Shown: positions 1 to 7,873 of the stretch, one piece after another
Numbering within the stretch: the first letter of the stretch is position 1
How the letters are laid out: each line of letters begins with the position of its first letter
Assembly (NCBI GenBank): GCA_050011155.1
Contig: JBEKJP010000021.1
Span: forward strand, 1 to 64,000
DNA: 64,000 nucleotides
Source: Palsa-504 sp050011155
Lineage (GTDB): Bacteria > Actinomycetota > Actinomycetes > Streptosporangiales > Streptosporangiaceae
Direction: 5' to 3'
Made by a program: the position numbers and the translations under genes
The notes under the pieces: generated by a model
What the model was told of the DNA's origin: nothing
Database searches by the model: none
The model's input: only the letters and a program-made list of their open reading frames with translations

Positions 1-87
1 AAGGCATCCTTAGCCGGTGGCTACAGGGTTTCGGAGGCGGATGCGCCAATATTCGCGATCACGAAATACGCCGCCCGGGGGAGTCGG

Positions 88-732
88 TCAGGCGTCGGCC
101 GGGTTGACGGCCGCCGAGAACAAGTAGCTGGTGGCCAGGCTGCGGTAGGGGCGCCACTTCTCGGCGATGGCCACGACCTCCTCCTGCGTGGGGCGGTGAT
201 CGAGCTGATAGGCGGCCTGGACGGCCTTGCGCAGTGCGAGATCGCCGGGCAGGACGACGTCTTCACGCTGCAGCGCGACGATGAGGGCGCCCTGCACGGT
301 CCACGGGCCAATGCCCGGAATAGCGGTGAGCTCGGTCATCAGCTCGTCGTCCGGCAGCTGGCTCAGGGCATCGGCGTCCAGCCTGCCGTCCGACATCCGC
401 CCGGCCAGGTCCCGGAGCGTGCTGATCTTCCGCCACGAGAGCCCGGCCGCGCGGAGCTGGTCGGGCTCGACGCCCAGCAACTCGGCGGGTGCCGGAAGCC
501 GCCCGCCGAACATGGCCTGGATGCGCGCCAGGGTCCGCCGGGTGGCCGCGACGGACAGCTGCTGCCCGGCGACCTGGAACAGCAGCGCGCCGAACAGGTC
601 CATCGCGGGCAGCTCGGATATCCACGCCCGGGGATCGAAATCCGGCCGGTCGTCGATGAGCCGGGCCAGCACCGGGTCCGCCCCGCGCAGGTACGAACGC
701 GCTCCGGACAGCCACGCGGAATCGTCGGTCAC
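88..732 (-). CDS. DNA-3-methyladenine glycosylase (AlkA/MAG type)
   Basis: Base-excision repair glycosylase that removes alkylated purines. The 214-residue protein carries the helix-hairpin-helix of the HhH-GPD superfamily (LTAIPGIGPWTVQGAL, about residues 135-150). The family's catalytic aspartate follows in GDLALRKAV. An N-terminal part contains the FGALLFQVAGQQLS helix typical of AlkA. The start is GTG at 732 with no strong ribosome-binding site. It is divergent from the MBL hydrolase at 895, and the shared spacer holds OP1. Whether OP1 also drives this gene is unclear, since the fixed promoter layout points towards the hydrolase. Family assignment is secure; exact substrate range is not. 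Confidence 0.9.
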   Translation of the reverse strand: MTDDSAWLSGARSYLRGADPVLARLIDDRPDFDPRAWISELPAMDLFGALLFQVAGQQLSVAATRRTLARIQAMFGGRLPAPAELLGVEPDQLRAAGLSWRKISTLRDLAGRMSDGRLDADALSQLPDDELMTELTAIPGIGPWTVQGALIVALQREDVVLPGDLALRKAVQAAYQLDHRPTQEEVVAIAEKWRPYRSLATSYLFSAAVNPADA

Positions 733-766
733 CCATCCATGATGACCGTTCCCAGCTGAAAGGTCT

Positions 767-830
767 TCACCGGATCACAGTGAATCACCGTGATCCGGTG
801 ATGGCCGCTCACCTAGTTGGCGGCGACGGT
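767..830 (+). promoter_or_regulatory. OP1: R3-type activator promoter of MBL1
   Basis: Dyad ATCACC (784-789), spacer GTGATCC, GGTGAT (797-802), 6 bases, TCACC (809-813), 11 bases, -10-like GACGGT (825-830). A second half, TCACCGGATCAC (767-778), extends the dyad to a near-perfect 35-base inverted repeat centred on 784. The spacer is identical to those of OP7 and OP8, which flank R3, so I assign it to R3 although R1 is the nearer regulator. Confidence 0.8.
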
Positions 831-894
831 GGGCTTGTCGCGAAGGCACGGCCGCCAGGGGCGTGCCCGGATTCAAGGATTCAAGGGAGACACC

Positions 895-1854
895 GTGACA
901 TCACCAGCCGACTTGCCGGACTATGCGCCGATCCCGCCGTCCGCGCTTGGCCCGGCCCTGAACGACCAGGGCTACTACGTCGGGCGGGTCGAGCGGAACC
1001 TGTACTGGGTCACCGACGGCGTGTACCAGTCCGCGTTCCTGACCACCGCCGACGGCGTCGTGCTGTTCGACGCGCCCCCGTCCATCGGCGGCAACCTGCG
1101 CCGGGCGGTCGACGAGATCGCCGCCGCCAACGGCGTGACCAACCAGATCACCCACCTGGTCTACTCCCACCACCACGCCGACCACGGCAGCGCCGCCTCG
1201 CTGTTCGGCGGGGACATCACCCGCATCGGGCACGAGGAAACCAAGCGGCTGCTGCTCCGCGACGAGGACCCGGCCCGCCCGCTGCCGGACATCACCTTCG
1301 CCGACCGTTACACCCTCGAGGTCGGCGGCGAGCGGGTCGAACTGGCCTGGCACGGCCCGAACCACACCCCGGACAACATCTACATCCACTTCCCTGACCA
1401 CGACACCTTGATGTTCATCGACGTGGTCAACGCCGGCTGGGTGCCGATCTACAACCTCAACCTGTCCGAGGACGTCATCGGGTACATGGGCGCCCCGGCC
1501 ATCGCGCTTGACTACCCGTGGACCCACCTGATCAGCGGGCACCTGGGCCGGCTGGCCACCCGCGACGACGTCGCGGTGCACCAGCAGTACATCGCCGACA
1601 TCGACGCCAGCGCGCGCGAGGCGCTGGATTCGGTCAACCCGGTGCCCTACTACGTGGCGGGCGGAGTGAACGTCTGGGCCGGCGTCAAGGGCCACCTGGA
1701 CGCCGTCACCGAGCGCGCGGCCGCGCCGATCATCGCGAAGTACACCGGCGTGCTCGCCGCCGCGGACATCGAGGCCTTCACCACCACCACGACGTTCCAG
1801 ATCATGCAGTCGTACCGCCTGGACCGCGGCCACAGCGGACCAGTCCACCCCTGA
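895..1854 (+). CDS. MBL-fold metallo-hydrolase (MBL1)
   Basis: Metallo-beta-lactamase-fold hydrolase of unknown substrate, 319 residues. The metal-binding motif reads YSHHHADHG (HxHxDH), and further conserved histidines lie in AWHGPNH and ISGHLG. I chose GTG 895 because AAGGGAG lies at the right distance upstream and the paralogue MBL2 starts at the equivalent GTG. It is about four-fifths identical by eye to MBL2 (12927-13898). OP1 ends 64 bases upstream. The remnant of a drug exporter follows directly, so the pair was probably once an operon. The linked R3-type operators suggest that MBL1, MBL2 and the esterase pair act on related compounds; that is inference. Confidence 0.87.
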   Translation: MTSPADLPDYAPIPPSALGPALNDQGYYVGRVERNLYWVTDGVYQSAFLTTADGVVLFDAPPSIGGNLRRAVDEIAAANGVTNQITHLVYSHHHADHGSAASLFGGDITRIGHEETKRLLLRDEDPARPLPDITFADRYTLEVGGERVELAWHGPNHTPDNIYIHFPDHDTLMFIDVVNAGWVPIYNLNLSEDVIGYMGAPAIALDYPWTHLISGHLGRLATRDDVAVHQQYIADIDASAREALDSVNPVPYYVAGGVNVWAGVKGHLDAVTERAAAPIIAKYTGVLAAADIEAFTTTTTFQIMQSYRLDRGHSGPVHP

Positions 1855-1863
1855 CCGCGGCGC

Positions 1864-2757
1864 GTGGATGCTCCGGGCCTTTCTTACTCCTCGACGCCGG
1901 GGCGGTGGGTGCTGGCCGTCAGCGTGCTCGGCTCGGGCATCGCCGCGCTCGATGCCACCGTCGTCAACATCGCCCTGCCGGTCATCGGGCGTGACTTCCG
2001 CGCGGCACGTCCCCGAATCGCGCGACCCGGCCGCGGGCGGCACCACCGATTACCCGGGTGCGGCGGCCATGGTGGTGTTCCTGTCCGGCGTCACCTTCGC
2101 GTTCATCGAGGCCCCCGCGCTCGGCTGGTCGTCACCCGCTGTTCTCACCCTGGCGTCGCTCGGCGTGATCGGGCTGGCCGCCTTCCTGACCCGGGAACGC
2201 CGGGCCGCGTCGCCGATGCTGCCCCTGTCGGTCTTCGCCCAGCGGCAGTTCGCGGCGGTCAACGCCGTGGCGTTCGTCGTGTACGCGGCGCTGACCGGGG
2301 CGACGTTCCTGCTGCCGGTGATGCTCCAGGTCGTGTCGGCCTACTCGCCGTTCGGCTCCGGGCTGGCGCTGCTGCCGCTGACCATCATCATGCTCGCGCT
2401 CTCGGGCCGGTCGCGCCGCTCACCGCCACCGCCATGAGCTCGGCACCCGCCGATCACGCGGGTATCGCGTCGGCGGTCAACAACGACGTGGCCCGGTTCG
2501 GCGGCTTGCTGGCGGTCGCCATCCTGCCCGCCCTGGCGGGGATCACCGGCTCCGCCTACCTGCACCCGGCCGCACTCGCCGCCGGATTCCGGACCGCGGT
2601 GCTCATATCGGGAGCGCTCTGTGCCGCCGGGGGGCTGCTCGCCGCCGTCACGATCACCAACCCGGCCCGCGAGCAAGGCGACGCTGCGATATCCGAGTCG
2701 CGCCTGCACTGCGGCCTCGACGCGCCGCCGCTGGCGGTCAGTCCGCCTCGCGGGTGA
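1864..2757 (+). pseudogene. DHA2/QacA-type MFS exporter, internally deleted and frameshifted
   Basis: Remnant of a 14-TM drug exporter. The intact paralogue at 25672-27228 lets the lesions be mapped. The N-terminus (GRWVLAVSVLGSGIAALDA) is in one frame. About 170 residues are then missing, and the text resumes in another frame at RHVPESRDP through ASPMLPLSVFAQRQF to TIIMLALSGRS. A second block of about 60 residues is gone. The C-terminus then continues in the first frame from TATAMSSAPADHAGIASAVNN. The order of surviving segments is that of the family. It has no readable function now. It follows MBL1 by 9 bases. Confidence 0.8.
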
Positions 2758-2956
2758 GCTGGCGGACCTCGAGCAGGTCGAGGCCGAGCGCTTCGATCTC
2801 CGCCAGGACGCCGTACAGCCCCGGCTGGTCCAGCAGGCCGGTCAGGACGGTCTCCGGCCCTTGCCGCTCCCAGGCCATCGCCGGGAACGCGGACAGCAGC
2901 ATAGCGCCGAGATGGCCGTTGATCCGGATCATGTACCGGGCGGATACGGGGCCCAT
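2738..2956 (-). CDS. SP1: small regulator-linked protein, probably leaderless
   Basis: A 72-residue protein of unknown function and the first of four paralogues here. Shared features are YMIRINGHLGAM near the start, a TVLTG strand, DQPGLYGVLAEIEALGL and the ending DLLEVRQL. I chose ATG 2956 (MGPVSARYM) over the longer frame from 2992 because OP2 covers 2963-3009. The -10-like GACGAT also ends exactly 6 bases before this ATG, which predicts transcription starting on the A. SP3 has the same start and the same 6-base gap. It is divergent from R1. A small alpha/beta fold is likely; a sensor or partner role for the adjacent regulator is inference. Confidence 0.75.
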   Translation of the reverse strand: MGPVSARYMIRINGHLGAMLLSAFPAMAWERQGPETVLTGLLDQPGLYGVLAEIEALGLDLLEVRQLTREAD

Positions 2957-2962
2957 GCGCCG

Positions 2963-3009
2963 ATCGTCCAGGGTGGCCGGGTGAGTCCGCATCGCCGGGA
3001 TCTGGTGAC
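2963..3009 (-). promoter_or_regulatory. OP2: R1-type activator promoter of SP1
   Basis: Read on the minus strand: GTCACC, AGATCCC, GGCGAT, 6 bases, TCACC (2980-2984), 11 bases, -10-like GACGAT (2963-2968). On the plus strand the dyad core is GGGATCTGGTGAC, which matches OP3 at 12 of 13 bases. A further GGTGAC at 3020 makes a direct repeat on the R1 side and could serve autoregulation. Confidence 0.75.
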
Positions 3010-3064
3010 TCAGCTGAGAGGTGACAGGCTAGCGCGGACCGGGAATCGAGTTCAGAATGCAGGC

Positions 3065-5722
3065 GTGGTGTTCAGGGCAGATCACCGGCAGGCGGGTCCG
3101 CGCCTGATTCAGCGCGGGGACCTTCTCGCGTACCTCGATCGTGCGGCGCAAGCCAGGGTCACGCTGATATCGGCCCCGGCGGGCAGCGGCAAGACCTCGT
3201 TGCTGCGGGCCTGGGCGGAGGGGCCGGGACAGCCGTACCGGCGGGCCGTCGTCCAGGTGCAGCGCGACCAGCAGGACTCCCAGCAGTTCTGGCTCGCCGT
3301 CCTCGGCGCCATCCAGCGGGCCCACGGCACCTCAGGAGGCGAGCAGCTGGCCGCGACGCCCGGTTTCAGCCCCGGGGCGATCGCCGACCGGATTCGCTCG
3401 GAGCTCGCCGAGCACCGCGACCGCACCTTCCTGGTCATCGATGATCTGCACGAGCTGACCTCACCGGAAGCGCTCACGCAGCTGACCCGGCTGCTGGAGC
3501 AGCTCCCCCCGCACGTGCACGCGATCCTCGCGACGCGGCGCAGCCTGCCGCTCCGGCTGCACAAGCTCCGCCTGGCCGGCGACCTGGCCGAGATTCGTAC
3601 CGCGGACCTGCGTTTCACGCCGCGCGAGACCCGCGAGTTCCTGCAGGCATCGGGCATCGCCCTGTCCGAAGCGGGAGCCGCGCAGCTGCACCAGCGCACC
3701 GAAGGCTGGGCCGCGGGCCTGCGGCTCGCGGCGATCTCGCTGGCCAGCCGGCCCGACCCCGAGCGGTTCGTCGCGGAATTCTCCGGCAGCAGCCGCACCG
3801 TGGCCGAGTACCTGCTGGCCGAGATGCTGGAGGGCCAGCCGGCCGAGGTCCAGCAGTTGCTCCTGCGTACCTCCCTGCTCGAACGCGTCAACGGCGAGCT
3901 GGCGGACCTGCTGACCGGCCATCCCGGCGCCGAGCGGATCCTGCTCGACCTCGAAGACGCCAACGCGTTCGTCGTATCGCTCGATCCGGCCCGGACCTGG
4001 TTCCGGTATCACCACCTGTTCGCCGACTTGCTCCGGCTCGAGCTGCGCCGCAGGCTCCCCGAACAGCTGCCGGTCCTGCACCGGCTGGCGGCCGGCTGGC
4101 TGAGCGAGCACGGCGAGGTCATCGACGCCATCCGGCACACGCAGGCCGCGGGCGACTGGTCCGACGCGGCCCGGCTGCTCGCCGACCACTCGTTCGGCCT
4201 GACCCTTGACGGGCAAGCCCAGACCATCCAGACGCTGCTCCGAGCCTTCCCGCCCGGTGCCGTCACCGAGGGGCCTGATATCCCGCTCGCGCGGGCCACC
4301 AGCGATGTGGCCCGGGGACGGCTGGACGAGGCGGCCGCCCACCTGACCGTGGCGGAAGCCTCGATCGCCGCCACCCCGGCCAGCCGCCAGCACCGCCTCG
4401 AAGTGGCGGCCGCGGCGCTGAGGCTGTCGCTGGCGCGTAAGCGCGGCCACTTCGCGGGTGTCGTCGACCAGGTCACGTTCCTGGCCTCGCCGGTCAGCGG
4501 CCAGTCCGACGAGGACATCGCGCTCGACAGCGACCTGCGCGCGATGGCGCTCATGAATCTCGGCATCGTCGAAGCGTGGTCCCTGGGCAACCAGGACAGC
4601 CAGCGGCATCTGCGGGAGGGGGCCGATCTGGCGCGCCGGATCGGACGTCCGTACCTCGAAGTCGCCTGCCTGGCCGAGCTCGCCTTCGCCGCGAAGATCG
4701 AGCCCTTCGCCACGACGCGGCGCCGCTGCCGCGAGGCGATAGCGCTGGCCGAGCAGCATGGCTGGGGGGCCGAGCCGGTCGTCTCGCCGGCGCTCGTGAA
4801 CCTGGCCGGCGTGCTCATCTGGACCGGCGAATTCGACGAGGGCGAACGCTGGCTGGGCCGTACCGCCCGCGCGCTGGAGACGGACAGCGGGCTTCTCATC
4901 AGGCTGCTGTTGCACCTGGCCACGGGCATGCTGATGTCCGGCCGGCGCAGGCAGCAGGAGGCACTGGCGCAATACCGCGCGGCCGAGCACCTGCAGGCAC
5001 AGCTGGAAGGCTCGCACGCGCTGGCCAGGCAGCTGACCAGCTTCCGGCTAGCCACCCAGGCCCGGCTCGGGCAGGTCAGCGCGGCCCGGGCGTCGCTGGC
5101 GACACTGGACGACGGCCTGGCCCGCTCGGGCGAGATCGGCAATGCCCGGGCGGCCATCTGCCTCGCCGAGGGCAACCCGGCCGCCGCGCTCGCCGCGGTC
5201 CGCGATGTCCTGGACGGCATCGCTCCAGCCGTCGGTTACGTGACCGTCGTCGAGGCTCACCTGCTGGCGGCGCTGGCGCACCGCGAACTCGGCGATCAGC
5301 GCGCGGCCACCGCGGCCGCCGAGAGCGCGCTGGCCCTGTCGGAGCCGGACCGGCTGGTCCTGCCCTTCGCGGTAACCGGCGCACGTGAGCTGCTCGAAGC
5401 CATGCCGCCGCATGAGACGGCGCATGCGGCGCTGATTACCGACATCGTCGAGGTCATCCGGGGATCGTCCATAGCAGCGGCCGACGAGTCCGGGCCGACC
5501 GGGTTCGAGCAGCTCAGCCCGAGCGAGCTGCGCGTGCTGCGGTACCTCCCGACGAACCTGTCCCGTCCCGAGATCGCCAGCGAGCTGTCGGTCTCGGTGA
5601 ACACCGTCAACACCCACATCCGCAACATCTACGCCAAGCTTCAGGCCCAGGATCGTTCCTCGGCCGTAAGGCGCGCGCGTGACCTGCGCCTGCTCTCTGT
5701 TGGCCTAACTGGGTCGGCCTGA
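3065..5722 (+). CDS. R1: MalT-like LuxR-family ATPase regulator
   Basis: Large ATP-dependent transcription activator, about 885 residues. It has Walker A APAGSGKTSLL near residue 40, Walker B TFLVIDDLHEL, the family signatures RTEGWAAGLRLAA and RTWFRYHHLFADLLR, a helical repeat region, and a C-terminal LuxR helix-turn-helix (LSPSELRVLRYLPTNL; recognition helix VSVNTVNTHIRNIY). The start is uncertain. GTG 3065 gives a length like R2 and R3, while GTG 3005 and 2981 would lie inside OP2. Flanking OP2 and OP3 share a spacer not used elsewhere, so they are its likely targets. MalT-type proteins are activated by ligand plus ATP; this ligand is unknown. Confidence 0.88.
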   Translation: MVFRADHRQAGPRLIQRGDLLAYLDRAAQARVTLISAPAGSGKTSLLRAWAEGPGQPYRRAVVQVQRDQQDSQQFWLAVLGAIQRAHGTSGGEQLAATPGFSPGAIADRIRSELAEHRDRTFLVIDDLHELTSPEALTQLTRLLEQLPPHVHAILATRRSLPLRLHKLRLAGDLAEIRTADLRFTPRETREFLQASGIALSEAGAAQLHQRTEGWAAGLRLAAISLASRPDPERFVAEFSGSSRTVAEYLLAEMLEGQPAEVQQLLLRTSLLERVNGELADLLTGHPGAERILLDLEDANAFVVSLDPARTWFRYHHLFADLLRLELRRRLPEQLPVLHRLAAGWLSEHGEVIDAIRHTQAAGDWSDAARLLADHSFGLTLDGQAQTIQTLLRAFPPGAVTEGPDIPLARATSDVARGRLDEAAAHLTVAEASIAATPASRQHRLEVAAAALRLSLARKRGHFAGVVDQVTFLASPVSGQSDEDIALDSDLRAMALMNLGIVEAWSLGNQDSQRHLREGADLARRIGRPYLEVACLAELAFAAKIEPFATTRRRCREAIALAEQHGWGAEPVVSPALVNLAGVLIWTGEFDEGERWLGRTARALETDSGLLIRLLLHLATGMLMSGRRRQQEALAQYRAAEHLQAQLEGSHALARQLTSFRLATQARLGQVSAARASLATLDDGLARSGEIGNARAAICLAEGNPAAALAAVRDVLDGIAPAVGYVTVVEAHLLAALAHRELGDQRAATAAAESALALSEPDRLVLPFAVTGARELLEAMPPHETAHAALITDIVEVIRGSSIAAADESGPTGFEQLSPSELRVLRYLPTNLSRPEIASELSVSVNTVNTHIRNIYAKLQAQDRSSAVRRARDLRLLSVGLTGSA

Positions 5723-5737
5723 CCGGCTGAACCGGGA

Positions 5738-5784
5738 ATCACCAGGATCTGGTGACGCCCGTTCACCTGCGCGGTGGCCATCAT
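5738..5784 (+). promoter_or_regulatory. OP3: R1-type activator promoter before a dead SDR
   Basis: ATCACC (5738-5743), AGGATCT, GGTGAC (5751-5756), 6 bases, TCACC (5763-5767), 11 bases, CATCAT at the -10 position (5779-5784). It lies 15 bases after the R1 stop codon. The gene it served is now only a remnant, yet the element itself is intact. Confidence 0.72.
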
Positions 5785-5810
5785 GGCCACGACACCGGAG
5801 GAGAACAACA

Positions 5811-5913
5811 ATGATGACGAACGACCTGGGTGTCCGGACCGCTAATGGCTGCGCCCTCACCCGTTCGGCATGGTACCGGCCTCGTGGTTGATGGCGGCGT
5901 GAAGGTCTGGTGA
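5811..5913 (+). pseudogene. Short-chain dehydrogenase remnant, start and end only
   Basis: A strong ribosome-binding site (GGAGGAGAACAACA) and ATG 5811 open a frame of 26 codons. In another frame, positions 5860-5913 encode HGTGLVVDGGVKVW and a stop. The TG..VVDGG ending is the usual C-terminus of SDR oxidoreductases. The simplest reading is loss of about 230 codons in between, with a frame change. OP3 lies 27 bases upstream, so this was probably an R1-controlled oxidoreductase. Confidence 0.6.
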
Positions 5914-5989
5914 CCGCTGTGTCCGCCACCGCCGGAGGAGCGGTACCCGACGTCGATGCGTCCACGGCGCCCGCGGCGGCCAGCCGCCG

Positions 5990-7033
5990 TCACCGGTCCG
6001 GTTTCCGGGCCGCCACGTTCGCCGCTGGTGAGGCGGGGCCCGTGCCGGCGCCGGTGGCGCCGATGGCGGCCGCGATGTCGGACAGGTCGTCGTCCTTCAG
6101 TTCCAGGGTCGCGGCGGGCAGCCACCCGTCGACCTGGCGAGGACTGCGGGCGCCGACGATAGCGCCGGTCACCCCCGGAAAGGCCAGCGTCCAGGCGACG
6201 GCCACCGCGGCTGGCGTGACGCCGTGCCGCTCGGCGACCGGGCGCAGCGCACCGGCCAGGGCCAGGTTGGCCGACAGCGCTGGATCGGTGAAGTCAAGGT
6301 GGCCTGCGCGCCAGTCGCCCGGCTCGAGGCGGGCCGCCCGGGCCGCGGTGAACGCGCCCGTGAGCAGGCCTGAGGCCATCGGGCTGTAGACGATCACCCC
6401 CGCCTCGTGCTCGCGCGCCCACAGCAGGACGTCGTCGGCGGCGTCGCGGTGGATCAGGTTGAACGGCGGCTGGATAGCGTCGACGTTGCCTATCTCTGAA
6501 GCCGCCTCCAGCTGGAAGATGCCGTGATTGGACAACCCGGCGGCACGGATCTTGCCCTCGCGCTTGAGGTCGGTGAAAACCTGCCAGTATTCCTCGACCG
6601 GCGTGCCGTCCCCGGCGGGCCAGTGCATCTGGTAGAGGTCGATCCGCTCGACCCGCAGCCGCCGCAGCGAGGCCTCGACCTCGGCCCTGATGCTGGCCGG
6701 GGCGCCGACCCGCCTGGGCTCCGCCGACCGGTCGGCCGGATTCCAGACCAGGCCGCCCTTGGTGAAGACGTTGGGCCGGTCCGCCTCGGGCAGCCCGGCC
6801 AGCGCCGCCGCCACCACCTCCTCGGAGTGCCCGAGCCCGTAGACGGCGGCGGTGTCGATCCAGTTGATGCCGGATTCCACCGCGTGCCGGATGGCCGCGA
6901 TCGAGGCGTCGTCGTCCTGGTGGCCCCAGGCGTAAGCCCAGTCGCCGCCGCCGATGGCCCAGGCGCCGAAGCCGGTCCTGGTCAGGTGCATGCCGGTCCA
7001 ACCCAGCGGGGTGGTGGGAAGGAAGGTGTTCAT
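5990..7033 (-). CDS. Aldo/keto reductase
   Basis: NADPH-dependent aldo/keto reductase of 347 residues, reducing carbonyls. The catalytic tetrad is complete: Asp60 and Tyr65 in IDTAAVYG, Lys92 in FTKGG, His137 in QMHWP. GAIVGARSP near the C-terminus is the cofactor-binding loop. ATG 7033 follows AAGGAGAAACGACC. It lies 38 bases after the VIT-like gene on the same strand, so MFS, SP2, VIT and this reductase may form one transcript from OP5, with OP4 as an internal promoter. There is no operator of its own. Substrate unknown. Confidence 0.9.
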   Translation of the reverse strand: MNTFLPTTPLGWTGMHLTRTGFGAWAIGGGDWAYAWGHQDDDASIAAIRHAVESGINWIDTAAVYGLGHSEEVVAAALAGLPEADRPNVFTKGGLVWNPADRSAEPRRVGAPASIRAEVEASLRRLRVERIDLYQMHWPAGDGTPVEEYWQVFTDLKREGKIRAAGLSNHGIFQLEAASEIGNVDAIQPPFNLIHRDAADDVLLWAREHEAGVIVYSPMASGLLTGAFTAARAARLEPGDWRAGHLDFTDPALSANLALAGALRPVAERHGVTPAAVAVAWTLAFPGVTGAIVGARSPRQVDGWLPAATLELKDDDLSDIAAAIGATGAGTGPASPAANVAARKPDR

Positions 7034-7071
7034 GGTCGTTTCTCCTTGGTGCAGGTGGGTGGGGTGTGGTG

Positions 7072-7590
7072 TCAGGCCGCTGCGAGGACGCCCAGGGCGG
7101 CGCTCAGGGACGCGATGATCGCTCCGCCGACGGCGACCGCGAGGAACGACCGGGCGAAGCTGGTCTGGAAGAACTTGTGCCGCAGCCAGGCCAGGGTGAG
7201 CAGCTCGGCCGCCACGACGCCGATCGCGGCGCTGATCGCCGGGCCGTAGCCGGGAATCAGGAACGGCAGGGTGTGGAAGATGCCGCCGGCGAACGTCCCG
7301 CCACCGGTGATCGCGCCGCGGAGCACGGGGTTCCCGCGTCCGGTGAGGTCACCGGTATCGGACAGCCCTTCGGAGAAGGCCATGCTCACCCCGGCGCCCA
7401 GGGCGGTCGCGGCGCCGGTGTAGAACGCGGTCAGCGGGTGATGGGTGGCCAGCACCACCGCGAATATCGGCGCCAGCGTCGACAGCGATCCGTCCATCAG
7501 CCCGCTCAGCGCGGGCTGCACCCGCTTGAGCAGGAACGACTGGCTGCCGTCGGTGACCGGCGAGGTCTCGGCGTGCGTGATCGTGGTCAT
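7072..7590 (-). CDS. VIT1/CCC1-like membrane protein
   Basis: A 172-residue membrane protein with four or five hydrophobic segments. The first segment, LSGLMDGSLSTLAPIFAVV, and the following ALGAGVSMAFSEGLSD match the ferrous-iron/manganese transporter family VIT1/CCC1, but the cytoplasmic metal-binding domain is absent, making this a short form. The 249-residue VIT protein at 59707 is a fuller member. ATG 7590 follows AAAGGACCCGGAC. OP4 lies 32 bases upstream, inside the end of SP2. Metal transport is the family role; in this cluster the cargo is unproven. Confidence 0.75.
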   Translation of the reverse strand: MTTITHAETSPVTDGSQSFLLKRVQPALSGLMDGSLSTLAPIFAVVLATHHPLTAFYTGAATALGAGVSMAFSEGLSDTGDLTGRGNPVLRGAITGGGTFAGGIFHTLPFLIPGYGPAISAAIGVVAAELLTLAWLRHKFFQTSFARSFLAVAVGGAIIASLSAALGVLAAA

Positions 7591-7609
7591 GTCCGGGTCC
7601 TTTCGGAGA

Positions 7610-7873
7610 TCAGCTGGGTTCAGCCTGGCTGGCGCGGAGGTGAGGCGGCGTCACCCGGCCGGGTGATTCGGCCGTACCGCCGGGAAGGCGCCGGACCTCG
7701 AGCAGTTCCAGTCCGAGCGCCCCGATCTGGGCCAGCACGCCATGCAGGGCGGCCTGGTCCGGCAGGGAGCCGGTCAGCAGCGTGTCCCCGTCTTGGGTCT
7801 CCGCCTGCAGGGCCGGGAATGCGGTGCGCATCGTCCGGCCCAGCTGGCCCCGGATTCGGATCTGGTAGCTCAT
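7610..7873 (-). CDS. SP2: small regulator-linked protein
   Basis: An 87-residue paralogue of SP1: YQIRIRGQLGRTM, a TLLTG strand, DQAALHGVLAQIGALGL and ELLEVRRL. Its extra C-terminal tail of about 25 residues (after LPGG) is encoded by the DNA that contains OP4, so the tail may simply be an accident of the embedded promoter. Its ATG overlaps the exporter's TGA as ATGA, which implies translational coupling to the MFS gene. Function unknown. Confidence 0.78.
   Translation of the reverse strand: MSYQIRIRGQLGRTMRTAFPALQAETQDGDTLLTGSLPDQAALHGVLAQIGALGLELLEVRRLPGGTAESPGRVTPPHLRASQAEPS
7622..7667 (-). promoter_or_regulatory. OP4: R2-type activator promoter of the VIT-like gene
   Basis: On the minus strand: ATCACC, CGGCCG, GGTGAC (7650-7667), 6 bases, TCACC (7639-7643), 11 bases, -10-like CAGGCT (7622-7627). 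The dyad is the same 18 bases as OP5. It is embedded in the 3' end of SP2. Confidence 0.78.

Noticed and set aside
2754..2984. Plus-strand 76-codon frame opposite SP1
   Set aside because: It lacks a ribosome-binding site, has shadow composition, and SP1 is supported by three paralogues and its promoter.
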